Assembly (NCBI GenBank): GCA_030278955.1
Contig: JAOANR010000009.1
Span: 40,572,945 to 40,636,944, forward strand
Length of the DNA stretch: 64,000 nucleotides
Direction: 5' to 3'
Origin: Hygrophila difformis
Taxonomy: Eukaryota > Streptophyta > Magnoliopsida > Lamiales > Acanthaceae
In this document: positions 1 to 10,953 of the stretch, piece by piece
How positions within the stretch are numbered: the stretch's first letter is position 1
How the letters are laid out: every line of letters begins with the position of its first letter
Translations under genes and position numbers: made by a program
Notes under the pieces: generated by a model
The model's database searches: none
What the model saw: only the letters and a program-made list of their open reading frames with translations
What the model was told of the DNA's origin: nothing

Positions 1-777
1 AATAGTAATAATAAGTGTATTAATCATAATAATTAAATAATATTATAAGTAAAAGCATAAGTGTATCAACAAGCGAACGATACCATCTGTAATAATACTA
101 AAAATAATAAAAATAACATTCCGGACCTTCCACGGGGAAATTGCCGACTTTCATATTTCCTCCATCCAGTCCGTTTGTTTGAGTCGTTGATGGGATCTGC
201 AAATTCGAAACTTCACAAACAGAAAGGAACGATGACCTTCAACATACCGACCTACAGTTAAACATTGAGATATATAAGAATGCCAACAGTGTGAATAATA
301 GTTGCAATAATAATAACAATAATAAACGTAATAAAAATAATAAAATAACCACAACAATAACGTCTTTTGTGATTTAAATGTAAATAGCTTTTTAAATTTA
401 ACCTGAAGTTGCATACGGCAGAAGACTGCAGAATTTTCTCATTCTCACGTAGCTGATGCTTCAAGCCTTGAGCTTGTAGCATTGTGCTTCATGCATGCCC
501 AATGTTCAACTCTTCCGCCTTAAAATAACTGGCCGGAGAGATTGGTGGTATGCCACCATCAAAACATTCATCATGATGTAGTGATGGTGCTTCTGAATGT
601 TGTCATTACCAATGCCGCTCATGTCCAAATGTTGTATTTCGATAATACCTACAGGAAGTATTAATAACGGCGAATAAATACTTATAATATATAGAATAAA
701 TTATTATAATAAATTAATAGAATGCAGCAATAAATTATTATAATTTAAATTATTATAATAAATTAAGAGAATAAATT
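1..777. other. AT-rich spacer, no gene seen
   Basis: Short AAT/TAA-rich stretches dominate (for example 290-350 and 660-777). Open frames here are short, overlap each other on both strands and resemble no family I know. This is the left flank of element A; sequence after element A (from 19808) is similarly AT-rich, as expected if both sides were once contiguous. Confidence 0.6.
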
Positions 778-782
778 ATAAA
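778..782. repeat. Target-site duplication of element A (left copy)
   Basis: ATAAA directly precedes the TG of the left LTR, and the same ATAAA follows the CA of the right LTR at 19803-19807. A 5-bp duplication is the usual size for Ty3/gypsy integrases. Confidence 0.9.
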
Positions 783-2951
783 TGTAATACCCCAGATTTT
801 TATCAACGCCCAAAGGAATAAAAATTTATTCCGATCAATGTTGAAATATTTCCGAGAAGAAGAAAATAATTTATCACGATAAATTATTGCTCGGAAATGA
901 AACGCCGATAGATTTAAATTCAAAATGGAATAAAAGAGGGAAAGGAAGCCCGAAGACATTCCATGAATTGAGTCAAGATAATTGGAATTAAATTTAATAA
1001 GGAAAAGAATTTTAATTCCAAGAACTCGTGAAGTCGGAAGAAATTTAATAAAACAAGTTATTGCACGGGAATCAAAAGACGACAAATTGGAAGACGACGA
1101 ACCCGATACCGACGGACTTAAAATCTCAAATATGAAATTCATTTGAGTCAAGATAAACTTAAGATAAGAATTTATGACCCGAGAATGACCCGAAAAATCG
1201 AGCCCGAAAACGTAGGAGGATAGAAGTCCGAAAGAGAGGAGGAAAAGCACGACGGATCGCACGACCCCGCCCGGACCGAAGTCCAGGCGTGTTTGGCGCG
1301 CACCCGGCGCGCTATTTAGTGGAAAACCGCGCCGCCACCGCGCCGCGGTGACAGCAGCCACACTTTGTCGCGTTTTGCGACTTTCTTGCCATATTCCTTG
1401 GCCCCAACGTGAGAATCTTGCTTGATCACGGGGGAGGCATCTTTTGGACGTTATTAGGTGTCCCTAACACCTCATTTCAGTCATCAACACCCCAAGGTTT
1501 CATCCAAAACACTCCCAAAACTCTCCCTAAGCCAAACACCTTTCCGGCGAACTTCCGGCGAACTTCCGGCAACCAAATCCTACCAAGGAAGTGTGTAGAT
1601 CAAGGATTGCAGGCTTTGGATTGTTGGTAAGATGTTATTCAAGTTTCCATATGGTTTTAAGATCATAAACATCATCCTAACTTACGAATCTTCGTATTCA
1701 AACACAAATCGGAGCCAAGGGAAGAATAAATCGGGTGGAAGAGATTCGTTCGTGACATCCCGTGGATTCCGGACGACCCCGTGACTTCCTAAACATCATC
1801 CCCACTGTAAGTTAACCTTACTATGGTTTTGGGTGACTTAAAATGCAACCAAACATAGAGATTCAACTCAAGAAAATTAATAAAAATCTGTCAACAAGAG
1901 AAACCCTCAACGCAGCGTTTTCGTATGAATTTTTCAAACCCCTAAAGCTGCTCAAACAAGAAAACTCAAAACATGAAAAGTGTTGCTAAGGCTTTGGTCT
2001 AGCTTCTGTAAAAATTTCATAATTTTTCATGATGTTTTGAAACCTGAAACCAACCCAAAACCGAAGAGCATTAAATCTGGATCTTAGAACTTTGGTAGAT
2101 TTCACTCTCAATCTTGTTGGTTACTTTGACCATGGATCTAGGCCGATCTAGGATTGGTGCTAAACATGAAAGTTGTAGATCTATGAGTTTAGAACATCTC
2201 TGTAAGTTTTTAGAATTTTTCATTAAGATTTGAACCTCCAAACTCGAGCCGATCCGATCTGCGTTAGAACCGATGTCAAGAACCTTGACAGATTTCTTAA
2301 TCAAACTCGACGAGCAAAACTCTTACTTCGAGTGTTCAAACCTGAAAACTCAAAACTAAGATTTTGATCCAAAGATCATAAGCTATATTGTGTAAAAATT
2401 TCAAAGATTTTCATCAAGTTTTGATACCCCAAATCGTATCGAACATATTCTGCGTTTTTAAGAATTGTCAAAGGATGACAGTTTTCATAACCGAACTTGA
2501 GGAGCTTATTCCTATCACTTCTAGCCTGAACCAATCTTTGAGATCTAAACAAAAGTTGTTGGAAATCATGTCTAGTATGTCTCTGTAAAATTTCAGGATT
2601 TTTGAAGTTCATTTGATATGATAAAAAGTCGAATCTTTTAACGCTGTCAAACCTGAATCCTAACAGCTTTTTGTTTCTGAAGAAAATTTGATTTTTGACA
2701 TGCTTCCCATCGTTTTTCCGAAAAACTTAAAACACGAAAGTTGTTCGTTGGGATGTTTTTGAGCTACTGTGAAAATTTCAGATCAATCGCCTAAGTAATG
2801 GATTTTTAAACCAAAAAGGCGCAAACTGTGATTTTTAAATCAAAGAGATTTTGAAATTTCGAACAAACGGTCGAGACGTTGAAATACGATATAACTATAC
2901 TTTTGAAAATCCCGTTACACTAAATCAAAACACATGAGATACTTAATCGAC

Positions 2952-3243
2952 GTAGGGGGTGAGTGCTCGATAGAGTGCCCCTCTAGCTCTTCGCATCGTG
3001 CCTATACGGACGAGTGTGACCTATGTAGAGGGTGAGTGCTCGATAGAGTGCCCCTCTAGCTCTTCGCATCGTTCCTATACGGACGAGTGTGACCTATGTT
3101 ATGTAGAGGGTGAGTGCTCGATAGAGTGCCCCTCTAGCTTTTCACTTCGTGCCAAAATGGCCGAGAGTGATCGACGTAGGGGGTGAGTGCTCGATAGAGT
3201 GCCCCTCTAGCTCTTCGCATCGTGCCTAAACGGACGAGTGTGA
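2952..3243 (+). repeat. Tandem repeat in LTR A, about 4 units of 73-78 bp
   Basis: Units begin near 2952, 3025, 3103 and 3176, each with the string GAGTGCTCGATAGAGTGCCC. The same array occurs in the 3' LTR at 18880-19171. Unit 3 is the most diverged. Confidence 0.9.
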
Positions 3244-3476
3244 CTATAAAAGAAACGAGAAATGTTGAGATGATGGCGTAACGGGAAATAAATAAATAAA
3301 TATATATAAAAAGCTCAGATTTTATGAAATTGGCTGCGGCCGCCGGATTGCCGGCTAAATTAAATATTGTTGAGATGGTGGCGTATCGGGAAGAATTTTT
3401 AAAAGCTCAAAACATCTTTTTATTAAATTTAATTAAAGGCTTTGAAACCCCTAACCCATGCTATGTGTTAACTTAC

Positions 3477-3524
3477 TCAGCGCGTTTTTGCTGACCCAAA
3501 CCATATATCTCCTTTTTCTTTCAG
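3477..3524 (+). promoter_or_regulatory. Stem-loop followed by polypyrimidine tract and CAG in LTR A
   Basis: TCAGC and GCTGA form a 5-bp stem at 3477-3494, followed by a pyrimidine-rich run ending TTTCAG at 3524. Elements D and E have a different but still self-complementary stem at the equivalent place (32550-32564 and 50719-50734). The layout resembles a splice acceptor; function is inferred. Confidence 0.45.
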
Positions 3525-3874
3525 AGTTGAAGAATATGCATCATCATATGCATACTGGGAATTTTGGGGAAATTACATTATATTTTAAATTTTGCGTTAG
3601 ACTAGAATTTGCATGAACGGGCCTGTTTAACCCGTGTTTTGGCCATGTTGGCCCTTATACATTATTTCCGCTGCACTATATATGTAAATATTATTTTCCG
3701 CTGCAACTATAATGATATTGTTTTTCAAATTATATATGAATGGGCTGTTTGAATGTTTTAAATTCTGAAAAACCATAGCCTTGCATCTCTTTAGTGAGCT
3801 CGGAGAAACCGTGTCTTGCTAGGGAGGTGTGGCGGTGGCATCCCGGCCTGGGTTACCAAAATCGGGGTGTTACA

Positions 3875-4495
3875 GAGTGGTATCAGAGCCCAGACTATTT
3901 TAAAGCTATTTATTTTAAAGAAAATATCTGATACCAAAGTGGTATCAGAGCCCGGAATATTTTAAAACTACTATTTTAAAGAGCCCGGAATATTTTTAAA
4001 CTATCATTTTCAAGTATTATTGTTTTTAAAGTTATCATTTCTAAACTAGTAATATATTTTAAACAGCCCAATTATTATTTTGAAGTTAAAGCCCAAATTT
4101 TTAGCCCAAAAATTTTTTTTAGAAGCCCAAGAAATTATTTTGGCCCAATAACCTTGTTTTTATTTAAAGCCAAATAATTTATTTCATTCGGCCCAATATA
4201 GTGGCCCAAACCTTTTATCCTTATTTTAACCTATCCATGGAATAAATTTATTTTTAAAACCCATGGATAAATAAATGCATGCATAAAATTTTTTTTGGGG
4301 GGAGATCACATATGCATATGCATACATAAATATTTACACTAACTCTTCTTATGTGAATTATCGGTAATAAGAAACACTCCTACCTTAGAACTCGACATGA
4401 TCTTCACTTAGGAGCGCTTGCTAAAGACTAACCTTGCCTTAGTCCTAGATCTTGATCACTTAGAAACTCATCTTCGCGTGCTTCTATAACAGAAA
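3875..4495 (+). other. Leader of element A with two primer-binding sites
   Basis: The first primer site, TGGTATCAGAGCC at 3878-3890, matches the complement of the plant initiator tRNA-Met 3' end. A second copy lies at 3940-3952. The rest is a noncoding AT-rich leader with repeated 'agcccggaatattttaaa' strings and 'gcccaa' motifs, ending just before the gag ATG at 4496. Confidence 0.85.
3928..3948 (+). repeat. Second primer-binding site in a perfect 9-bp inverted repeat
   Basis: Arms CTGATACCA and TGGTATCAG are separated by AAG. The right arm is the start of the second tRNA-Met site. Element B's primer region aligns with this second copy and not with the first. Confidence 0.85.
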
Positions 4496-5199
4496 ATGGC
4501 ACCTAGAAGGAAACTGAGGAAGGTAAGCCCAAACGGCACTGACACTAATCTCCCAAACGCACCTAACAACAATAAGATTCCTCCGAACGTAGGAGATCGA
4601 ACGCCTCCTATTCCCAACAACATGGATGAACGTTTAAGGATGGTAGAAGAAGTACTCGTAGCATTAGGCAATGCCGAGGTGCATAGGGCACAAGCGGCAA
4701 TACCTCCGCCAGTAGCCCGAGTCAACTACTTGGCATTGGTAAACCCCTACAACCCACCCCATTATGACGGGCAAGAGGATCCGGCCAAGTTGGAGGGTTG
4801 GATCCGTACCTTTGACAAACTCTTGGACGCTATCAAATGCCCCGACGAGGAGAAGATACATGTAGCGACCTACTACTTAGGAGGCGAAGCCGATGAGTGG
4901 TGGCAAAACCTTCAAACGAATTCAGAGGAAGATGAAGAATCCTACACCTGGGAAGGACTTAAGGAAGCCTTGAGAGAAAGATTCTACCCACTGAGCACCA
5001 AGACTGCAAAGTACGAGGAATTCATCAACCTCAGACAAGGAGCGCAAACAGTACAAGAGTACTACACCAAATTTAAGGAATTGGTACGATTTGCTACGAG
5101 GATAGTACCAACCGACTCTGACAAGGCTCAGAAATTTGAGATGGGTCTGAACCTTAGTATCCGGGAGATACTTGCAGTAGGACAATTCACGAACCTGCA
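4496..5199 (+). pseudogene. gag: gag of element A, 5' part (interrupted by element B)
   Basis: The ATG at 4496 starts a basic N-terminus (MAPRRKLRKV). From about residue 85 it matches the retrotransposon Gag domain ([20 protein letters not shown], then [11 protein letters not shown]), close to the Gag of element E. The frame runs into element B at 5200. Joined to 15703-16084 after dropping one CTGCA copy, it is continuous, about 361 codons with no stop, so the gene was open when B inserted. Gag would form the virus-like particle and bind the element RNA in the cytoplasm. It is split and cannot be made from this copy. Confidence 0.9.
5195..5199. repeat. Target-site duplication of element B (left copy)
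   Basis: CTGCA occurs here and again at 15698-15702, flanking element B inside the gag of A. Confidence 0.93.
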
Positions 5200-5989
5200 T
5201 GTAACACCCCGGTTTTGGTAACCCAGGCCGGGATGCCACCGCCACACCTCCCTAGCAAGACACGGTTTCTCCGAACTCACTAAAGAGATGCAAGGCTATG
5301 GTTTTTCAGAATTTAAAATATTCAAACAGTCCATTCATATATAATTTAAAGATAATACATCAAAGTTGCAGCGGAAATATAAATTGTGCAGCGGAAATAA
5401 AGTATAAGGGCCGACATGGCCAAAACACGGGTTAAACAGTCCCGTTCATGCAAGTCGTAATTAAATGCAGGGATTTAAAATAGAGATTTCCCCAAATGTT
5501 CCCATGTATGCATATGACGATGCATAATCTTCAGACTCTGTAAGAAAAAGGGGATAAATGGTTTGGGTCAGCAAAAACGCGCTGAGTAAGTTAACACATA
5601 GCATGATTTACGGGTTTCAAATCCTTTAATTAAATTTAATAAAAAGATGTTTGTAGGTAATACACAATTTAAGTTAATCATCCACTAATAAATAAATGGC
5701 ATGATTTAAAATAAAGATTTCCACGTGATCATGATTCAACTTACATAGTAAAATGATTTGCACGGCATAGTTAAGATAAAACTTTTTGTCATGCATAAAA
5801 ATATTTTATTTTAAAAATGCGAATATAATTGCATACTTTAAAGACACATTTAATTTCATAATTAAAAACTTAAGCATGGGCAATTATTTAAGACATGATT
5901 TAAAAACATGAATAATGCCGTAAGTAAGTAAATAAAAATTTGAGCTTTTAAAAAATTCTCCCCGATACGCCACCATCTCAACAATATTT

Positions 5990-6253
5990 AATTTAGCCGG
6001 CAATCCGGCGGCCGCAGCCAATTTCATAAAATCTGAGCCTTTTTAATTTATTTCCCGTTACGCCATCATTTCAACAATATATCATTTAGCCGGTGATCCG
6101 GCGGCCGCAGCCAATATCAAAAGTATCATTTAGCCGGTGATCCGGCGGCCGCAGCCAATATCAATAGTATCATTTAGCCGGTGATCCGGCGGCCTCAGCC
6201 AAATTCATAAGTATCATATCTCATTTAGCCGGTATTCCGGCGGCCGCAGCCGA
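5990..6253 (-). repeat. GC-rich tandem repeat in LTR B, 44-51 bp units
   Basis: Units containing 'catttagccgg..atccggcggccgcagcc' begin near 6081, 6126, 6170 and 6221, with a related unit at 5991. The other LTR has the same array at about 11744-12007. Confidence 0.88.
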
Positions 6254-6255
6254 TT

Positions 6256-6410
6256 CGCCATACCCAGTACCACTCCGTCGAGCCTCGAGTAACCCATACG
6301 GATACACTCGAGAGGGTAGGCCGTTGGTCTCTTGTGACCAAATACGCCATATCCAGTACCGCTCCGTCGAGCCTCGAGTAACCCATACGGATACACCCGA
6401 GAGGATAGGC
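6256..6410 (-). repeat. Direct repeat in LTR B, period 89 bp
   Basis: 'cgccata.ccagtacc.ctcc' followed by 'gagcctcgagtaacccatac' occurs at 6256 and again at 6345. The second unit is shorter. The same pair lies near 12010-12164 in the other LTR. Confidence 0.88.
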
Positions 6411-9400
6411 CCAAAAATATAAGATGCCGTTTTGGCAATCTTTCGCGCGTAGAAATCATTGCCGTTTTGGCACAAAATGAATAATTAGGAGGGCACCCTG
6501 CAGAGCACTCACCCCCTAATTTTATGTAACCAATGTAACCGATATCGTTTCAACTTTAGTGTAACGGGATTTCCAAAAATATATCTTTATCATATAACAA
6601 GATTCCGATCGTTTGTTTAGAAATTTCAAAATCTCACAAGTTTAAAACCGATCGATGTCACAGTTTACGCCTTTTCAGTTTAAAAATCCATTTCTTAGGC
6701 GATTGATCTGAAATTTTCACAGTAGCTCAAAAACATCCCAATGAACAACTTTCATGTTTTGAGTTTTTCGGAAAAACGATGGGAAGCATGTCAAAAATCA
6801 AGTTTTCTACACAAATAGTATGCTGTCAGGATTCAGGTTTGATACCTCTCAAAGATTTGACTTTTTAACATATCAAATGAACTTCAAAAATTCTGAAATT
6901 TTATATGCACATACTAGACATGATTATATACAACTTTTGTTTAGATCATGAAGATTGGTTCGGACTAGAAATGGTAGAAATAAGCTCATCAAGTTCGGTT
7001 AAGAAAACTGTCAACCTTTGAAAATTCTTTAAAACGCAGAATATGTCCGACTCGATTTGGGGTATCAAAACTTGATGAAAATGCATGAAATTTTACAGAG
7101 GTATTCAAGACTCATAGATCTACAACTTTCATGTTCAACACCAATCCTAGATCGGCTTAGATCCAAGGTCAAAATGGCTAACAAGATTGAGAATGAAATC
7201 TGTCCAAAGTTCTAAGATCCAGATTTAATACTCTTCGGTTTTGGGTTGATTTCAGGTTTCAAAACATCATGAAAAATTATGAAATTTTTACAGAGGCTAG
7301 ACCAAAGTCTTAGGAACACTTTTCATGTTTTGAGTTTTATTGTTTGAGCAGCTTTAGAGGTTCGAAAAATTCATACAAAAACGCTGCGTTGAGGGTTTCT
7401 CTTGTTGACAGATTTTTTTATTAACTTTCTTGAGTTGAATCTCTATGTTTGGTTGCATTTTAAGTCACCCAAAACCATAGTAAGGTTAACTTACAGTGGG
7501 GATAATGTCTAGGAGGTCACGGGGTCGTCCGGAATCCACGGGATGTCACGAACGAATCTCTTCCACCCGATTTATTCTTCCTTTGGCTCCGATTTGTGTT
7601 TGAATATGAAGATTCGTAAGTTAGGATGATGGTTATGATCTTAAAACAATAAGGAAATCTGATTTACATCTAGGAGTATAGACTCTTACAATCACTAAGC
7701 CATAATAACCATATTTGCCGTTTTGGCTACAAGAGGGGGCGGCCCAACGAGCTCCACCAAGTGCACTTACCCTCAAGAAATAATTAAAGCATCCCACTCG
7801 ATCATATCTTACAAAGTTTCAAAACCATACTTTTACACTTTACAAAATCACACATGTCCAGATTTCACATATTTCCAAAAATGAGAGCCATTCGACTCAT
7901 AGATCATCAAAATACACAAGTACGATTTACCGACAAAAATAGTCCTTTGGGCAGTTTCAGAAATCGCATATGGAAACTTAGCAAATCATTTTCAAAAATT
8001 CCGAAATTTTTACAGGAGCTAGAACACACCCAAATGAACATTTTTCATAGAAATAGGCTTCTTCAAAATCGGACTCTAAGTCACTCAAAAAAAATCATTT
8101 CAGAAACTTGTTTTCAAAACGGTGCAAAGACCACTGTTCATCCGACCACAGCTTACTTAAAAATCCATAACAATTCGAAGGTTGTTCCAAAAATTCTGAA
8201 ATTTAACAGGAGTAAACTAGACACATAGATGAACAATTTTCATGAAGAAGTCGACCATCAAAAACGACCATAGCTAGGAGAAATATGAACTACAAAACTG
8301 AACATGCTAGGAATTTGAATCTGTCACCACACATAGCAGAAAATACCAGATCCGTTTTCGTCGACCAAATCAATTCCAAAAATTATGAAAATTTACAGAC
8401 ATCATCTTTAAAGTATTAGGAACATTTTTCATTTAGAAAAGTTTTCCCAAAAACGAACGGATCTAGACGAACAAAGATGAACAAAAGAAACTATCCTGAA
8501 GAAACCCTAAATCACAGATTTGACAAGGAATGGATTTCGAGTTGTATCTCCATGAATACTCAACCAAAAGCTCTAAAATTTGAAAGGCACAACACTAACT
8601 TACCATCTATGAAGTGGTATCAAGAAATTCTCAAATCCAAGCCTTTAGGATGTCCAAAGTCCACAACTCCATTGCTATTCCTCCACAAAGCTAGGTTTTG
8701 GACACATGGAGAGAGATTCTTAGTTATCTACCCAAAGATCTCAATCTAAACAAGATATGTGAACTTAAAAACATCCTTACCTACTGGATGAAGAGATTGG
8801 ATGTTGAAGAAAGCCTTCCTTGCTTGACCAACTAGAAGAATACTCATAAATCCCACCAACACTTTCTCAAGTTTTTTTCTAAAATTTGCAATGATGGGAG
8901 TGGAATCCAAATGGCTGCCTTTGGTAGCTAAATGAGGGTATTAAATAAATTCTCACAAGACTTCTATCCACCCTAGAGTGTTATAGGAGTCACAAGTCAC
9001 ATGGAGACACAAGTCACAAGTCACAAGTCACATAGGAGTCACATGCACAACCTAACAAAGTTGGCACTCACTATGGTATATGTCCAAAGACAGAGATGCT
9101 GGGACTAAATGGCTTGGCCAAAAATTCTAAAATTTGACGTGCATAATCTAGACACAATTTGGAACAACTTTTGTGTTGAACACTTTAAGTGATTCCCACT
9201 GTAGGTAGGTCAAATAATTCGATTCTTATAGCTAAAAATTTCTGTCAGCTTGTATCCTAATGGTAATGGTGTGAATGACTTTATCACTTCATAATTCAAT
9301 CCTTATTACTCTAATTGTGGCCCCAATACCTTATAATAATAATAAGAATAATATGTATATATATTTATATATATACTAAAATAAAAATTAAGTGATCTTG

Positions 9401-9942
9401 TAAGTTATACATAGCTCCAAAAAGGAATATATTCCTTATTTGAAAATGACAAGATATGATTAATATTCCACCCTACAATTTCAAACAATAGTCAAATTAT
9501 TCCCAATTATATTATGGCATTCTAGAATAATTCCATAATAAAAAATATGGGTAGAATGATTAATCAAGGATATATAGAAAATAGATAATTCTCATTATAA
9601 TTTAAACATGTAAATATATTCATGTATATACATGTGTACATGTTTGGAAAGATTATTTCAAGACCAAGGTATATATATGTGTATATAAACTTGTATATGG
9701 ATTTAAAATATTCTATGAACCATATACTTATTACACTTGATATTGAAATCCATATATTTATTTGAAAAGACAAATATATATATAATTTTTCAAAGTATGT
9801 TTTGTAGAAAATAATATACTAATCTTTAAGCAAATATTTGAACATATAAATATATATAGTTTTGATTAAAAATCTACTTAGTGAATTAATCAAAAATATA
9901 TATTCATATACATATATTTCGGGCAATTTCTATGGTATTACA

Positions 9943-10953
9943 ATCTACCCTCCTTAAGAAACAACTTCGTCCCCGAAGTTGCGCGACTTATTGATCGATT
10001 GATTGATTGCGATTGTGTCATTAAATTTCTTCCGACTTCACGGGTTCTTGGAATTAAAATTCTTTTCCTTCATGAACTTAACTCCAATTATTTTTACTCA
10101 ATTCATGGAATGTCTTCGGGCTTCCTTTCCCTCTTTTATTCCATTTTGAATTTAAATCTATCGGCGTTTCATTTCCGAGCAATAATTTATTGTGATAGAT
10201 TATTTTCTTCTTCTCGGAAATATTTCAACATTGATCGGAATAAATTTTATTCCTTTGGGCGTTGATAAAAATTCGGGGTATTACATCCTTCCCCCCTTAA
10301 GATTACAGTTATGTCCCCATAACTGCCTATGTATTTTTCACAACCATGTTTGGGTATCATTGCATATGATCCTTCCTCAGTATTCTTCTAGGTGTCATTC
10401 TAGAAGCACGCGAAGATGAGTTTCTAAGTGATCAAGATCTAGGACTAAGGCAAAGTTAGTCTTTAGCAAGCGCTCCTAAGTCAAGATCATGTCGAGTTCT
10501 AAGGTAGGAGTGTTTCTTATTACCGATAATTCGCATAAAAAGGGTTAGTGTATTTATGTATGCATATGCATATGTGATCCCCCCAATAAAAAAAAATTTT
10601 ATGCATGCCTTTATTTATCCATGGGTTTTAAAAAAAATAAATTTATTCCATGGATAGGTTAAAATAAGGATAAAAGGTTTGGGCCACTATATTGGGCCGA
10701 ATGAAATAAATTATTTGGGCTTTAAATAAAAACAAGGCTATTGGGCCAAAATAATTTCTTGGGCTTCAAAAAAATTTTGGGCTAAAAATTTGGGCTTTAA
10801 CTTCAAAATAATAATTGGGCTCTTTGAAATATACTACTAGTTTATAAATGATAACTTTAAAAATAATAATACTTGAAAATAATAGTTTTAAAAAAAATAA
10901 TCCGGGCTCTTTAAAATAGTAGTTTTAAAATATTCCGGGCTTTGATACCAACT
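9943..10953 (-). other. Internal region of element B, no coding capacity
   Basis: In sense (- strand) order: primer-like TGGTATCAAAGC next to the LTR at 10953 (one mismatch to the tRNA-Met site); a leader matching that of A down to about 10400; a gag start of about 30 bp; a fusion to a 3' module with hairpin 10306-10325 and purine tract 10285-10301; about 265 bp of the start of an A-type LTR (about 10020-10285); then a second hairpin at 9962-9981 and purine tract at 9943-9960. No ORF of meaning remains. Confidence 0.88.

Larger units (their letters stand above)
783..3874 (+). repeat. 5' LTR of element A
   Basis: It starts TGTAATACCCC and ends GGGGTGTTACA. A GC-rich block lies at about 1190-1350, parts of it shared with element F. 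A degenerate module with a CTGTAAAA-TTTCA core recurs at about 2006, 2200, 2390, 2583 and 2767, roughly every 190 bp. A GC-rich tandem repeat follows at 2952-3243. A donor-like GTAAGTTA at 1807 and a polypyrimidine-CAG at 3524 bracket a possible intron. The last 50 bp are shared with the LTR of element B and, less closely, E. I see no clear TATA box. Confidence 0.93.
5200..9942 (-). repeat. 3' LTR of element B (sense on minus strand)
   Basis: In + coordinates it runs from TGTAACACCCCGG to GGTATTACA. The part at 5200 to about 7650 is homologous, inverted, to the 3' half of LTR A (about 1630-3874). The part around 7654-7850 is homologous to LTR E around 50225-50390, including a 'gccccctcttgtagccaaaac' block. 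The part beyond about 8700 is unique here, with a CACAAGT-type short repeat at about 8998-9045 and AT-rich TATA runs at 9340-9920. It is therefore a mosaic LTR. The open frames at 7854-8228 and 8477-8749 lie in noncoding repeat and are not genes. Confidence 0.92.

Noticed and set aside
753..1361. 202-codon antisense ORF in LTR A (also in the other LTR)
   Set aside because: It lies in LTR U3, has hydrophobic low-complexity content and no known domain; its similarity to frames in B and F follows from DNA homology of the LTRs.
2952..3243. CRISPR-like regular repeats
   Set aside because: Adjacent tandem units without unique spacers, inside a plant LTR; duplicated with the LTR.
7854..8749. ORFs of 124 and 90 codons in LTR B
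   Set aside because: They fall in the periodic noncoding LTR repeat, are copied exactly in the other LTR and match no protein family I know.
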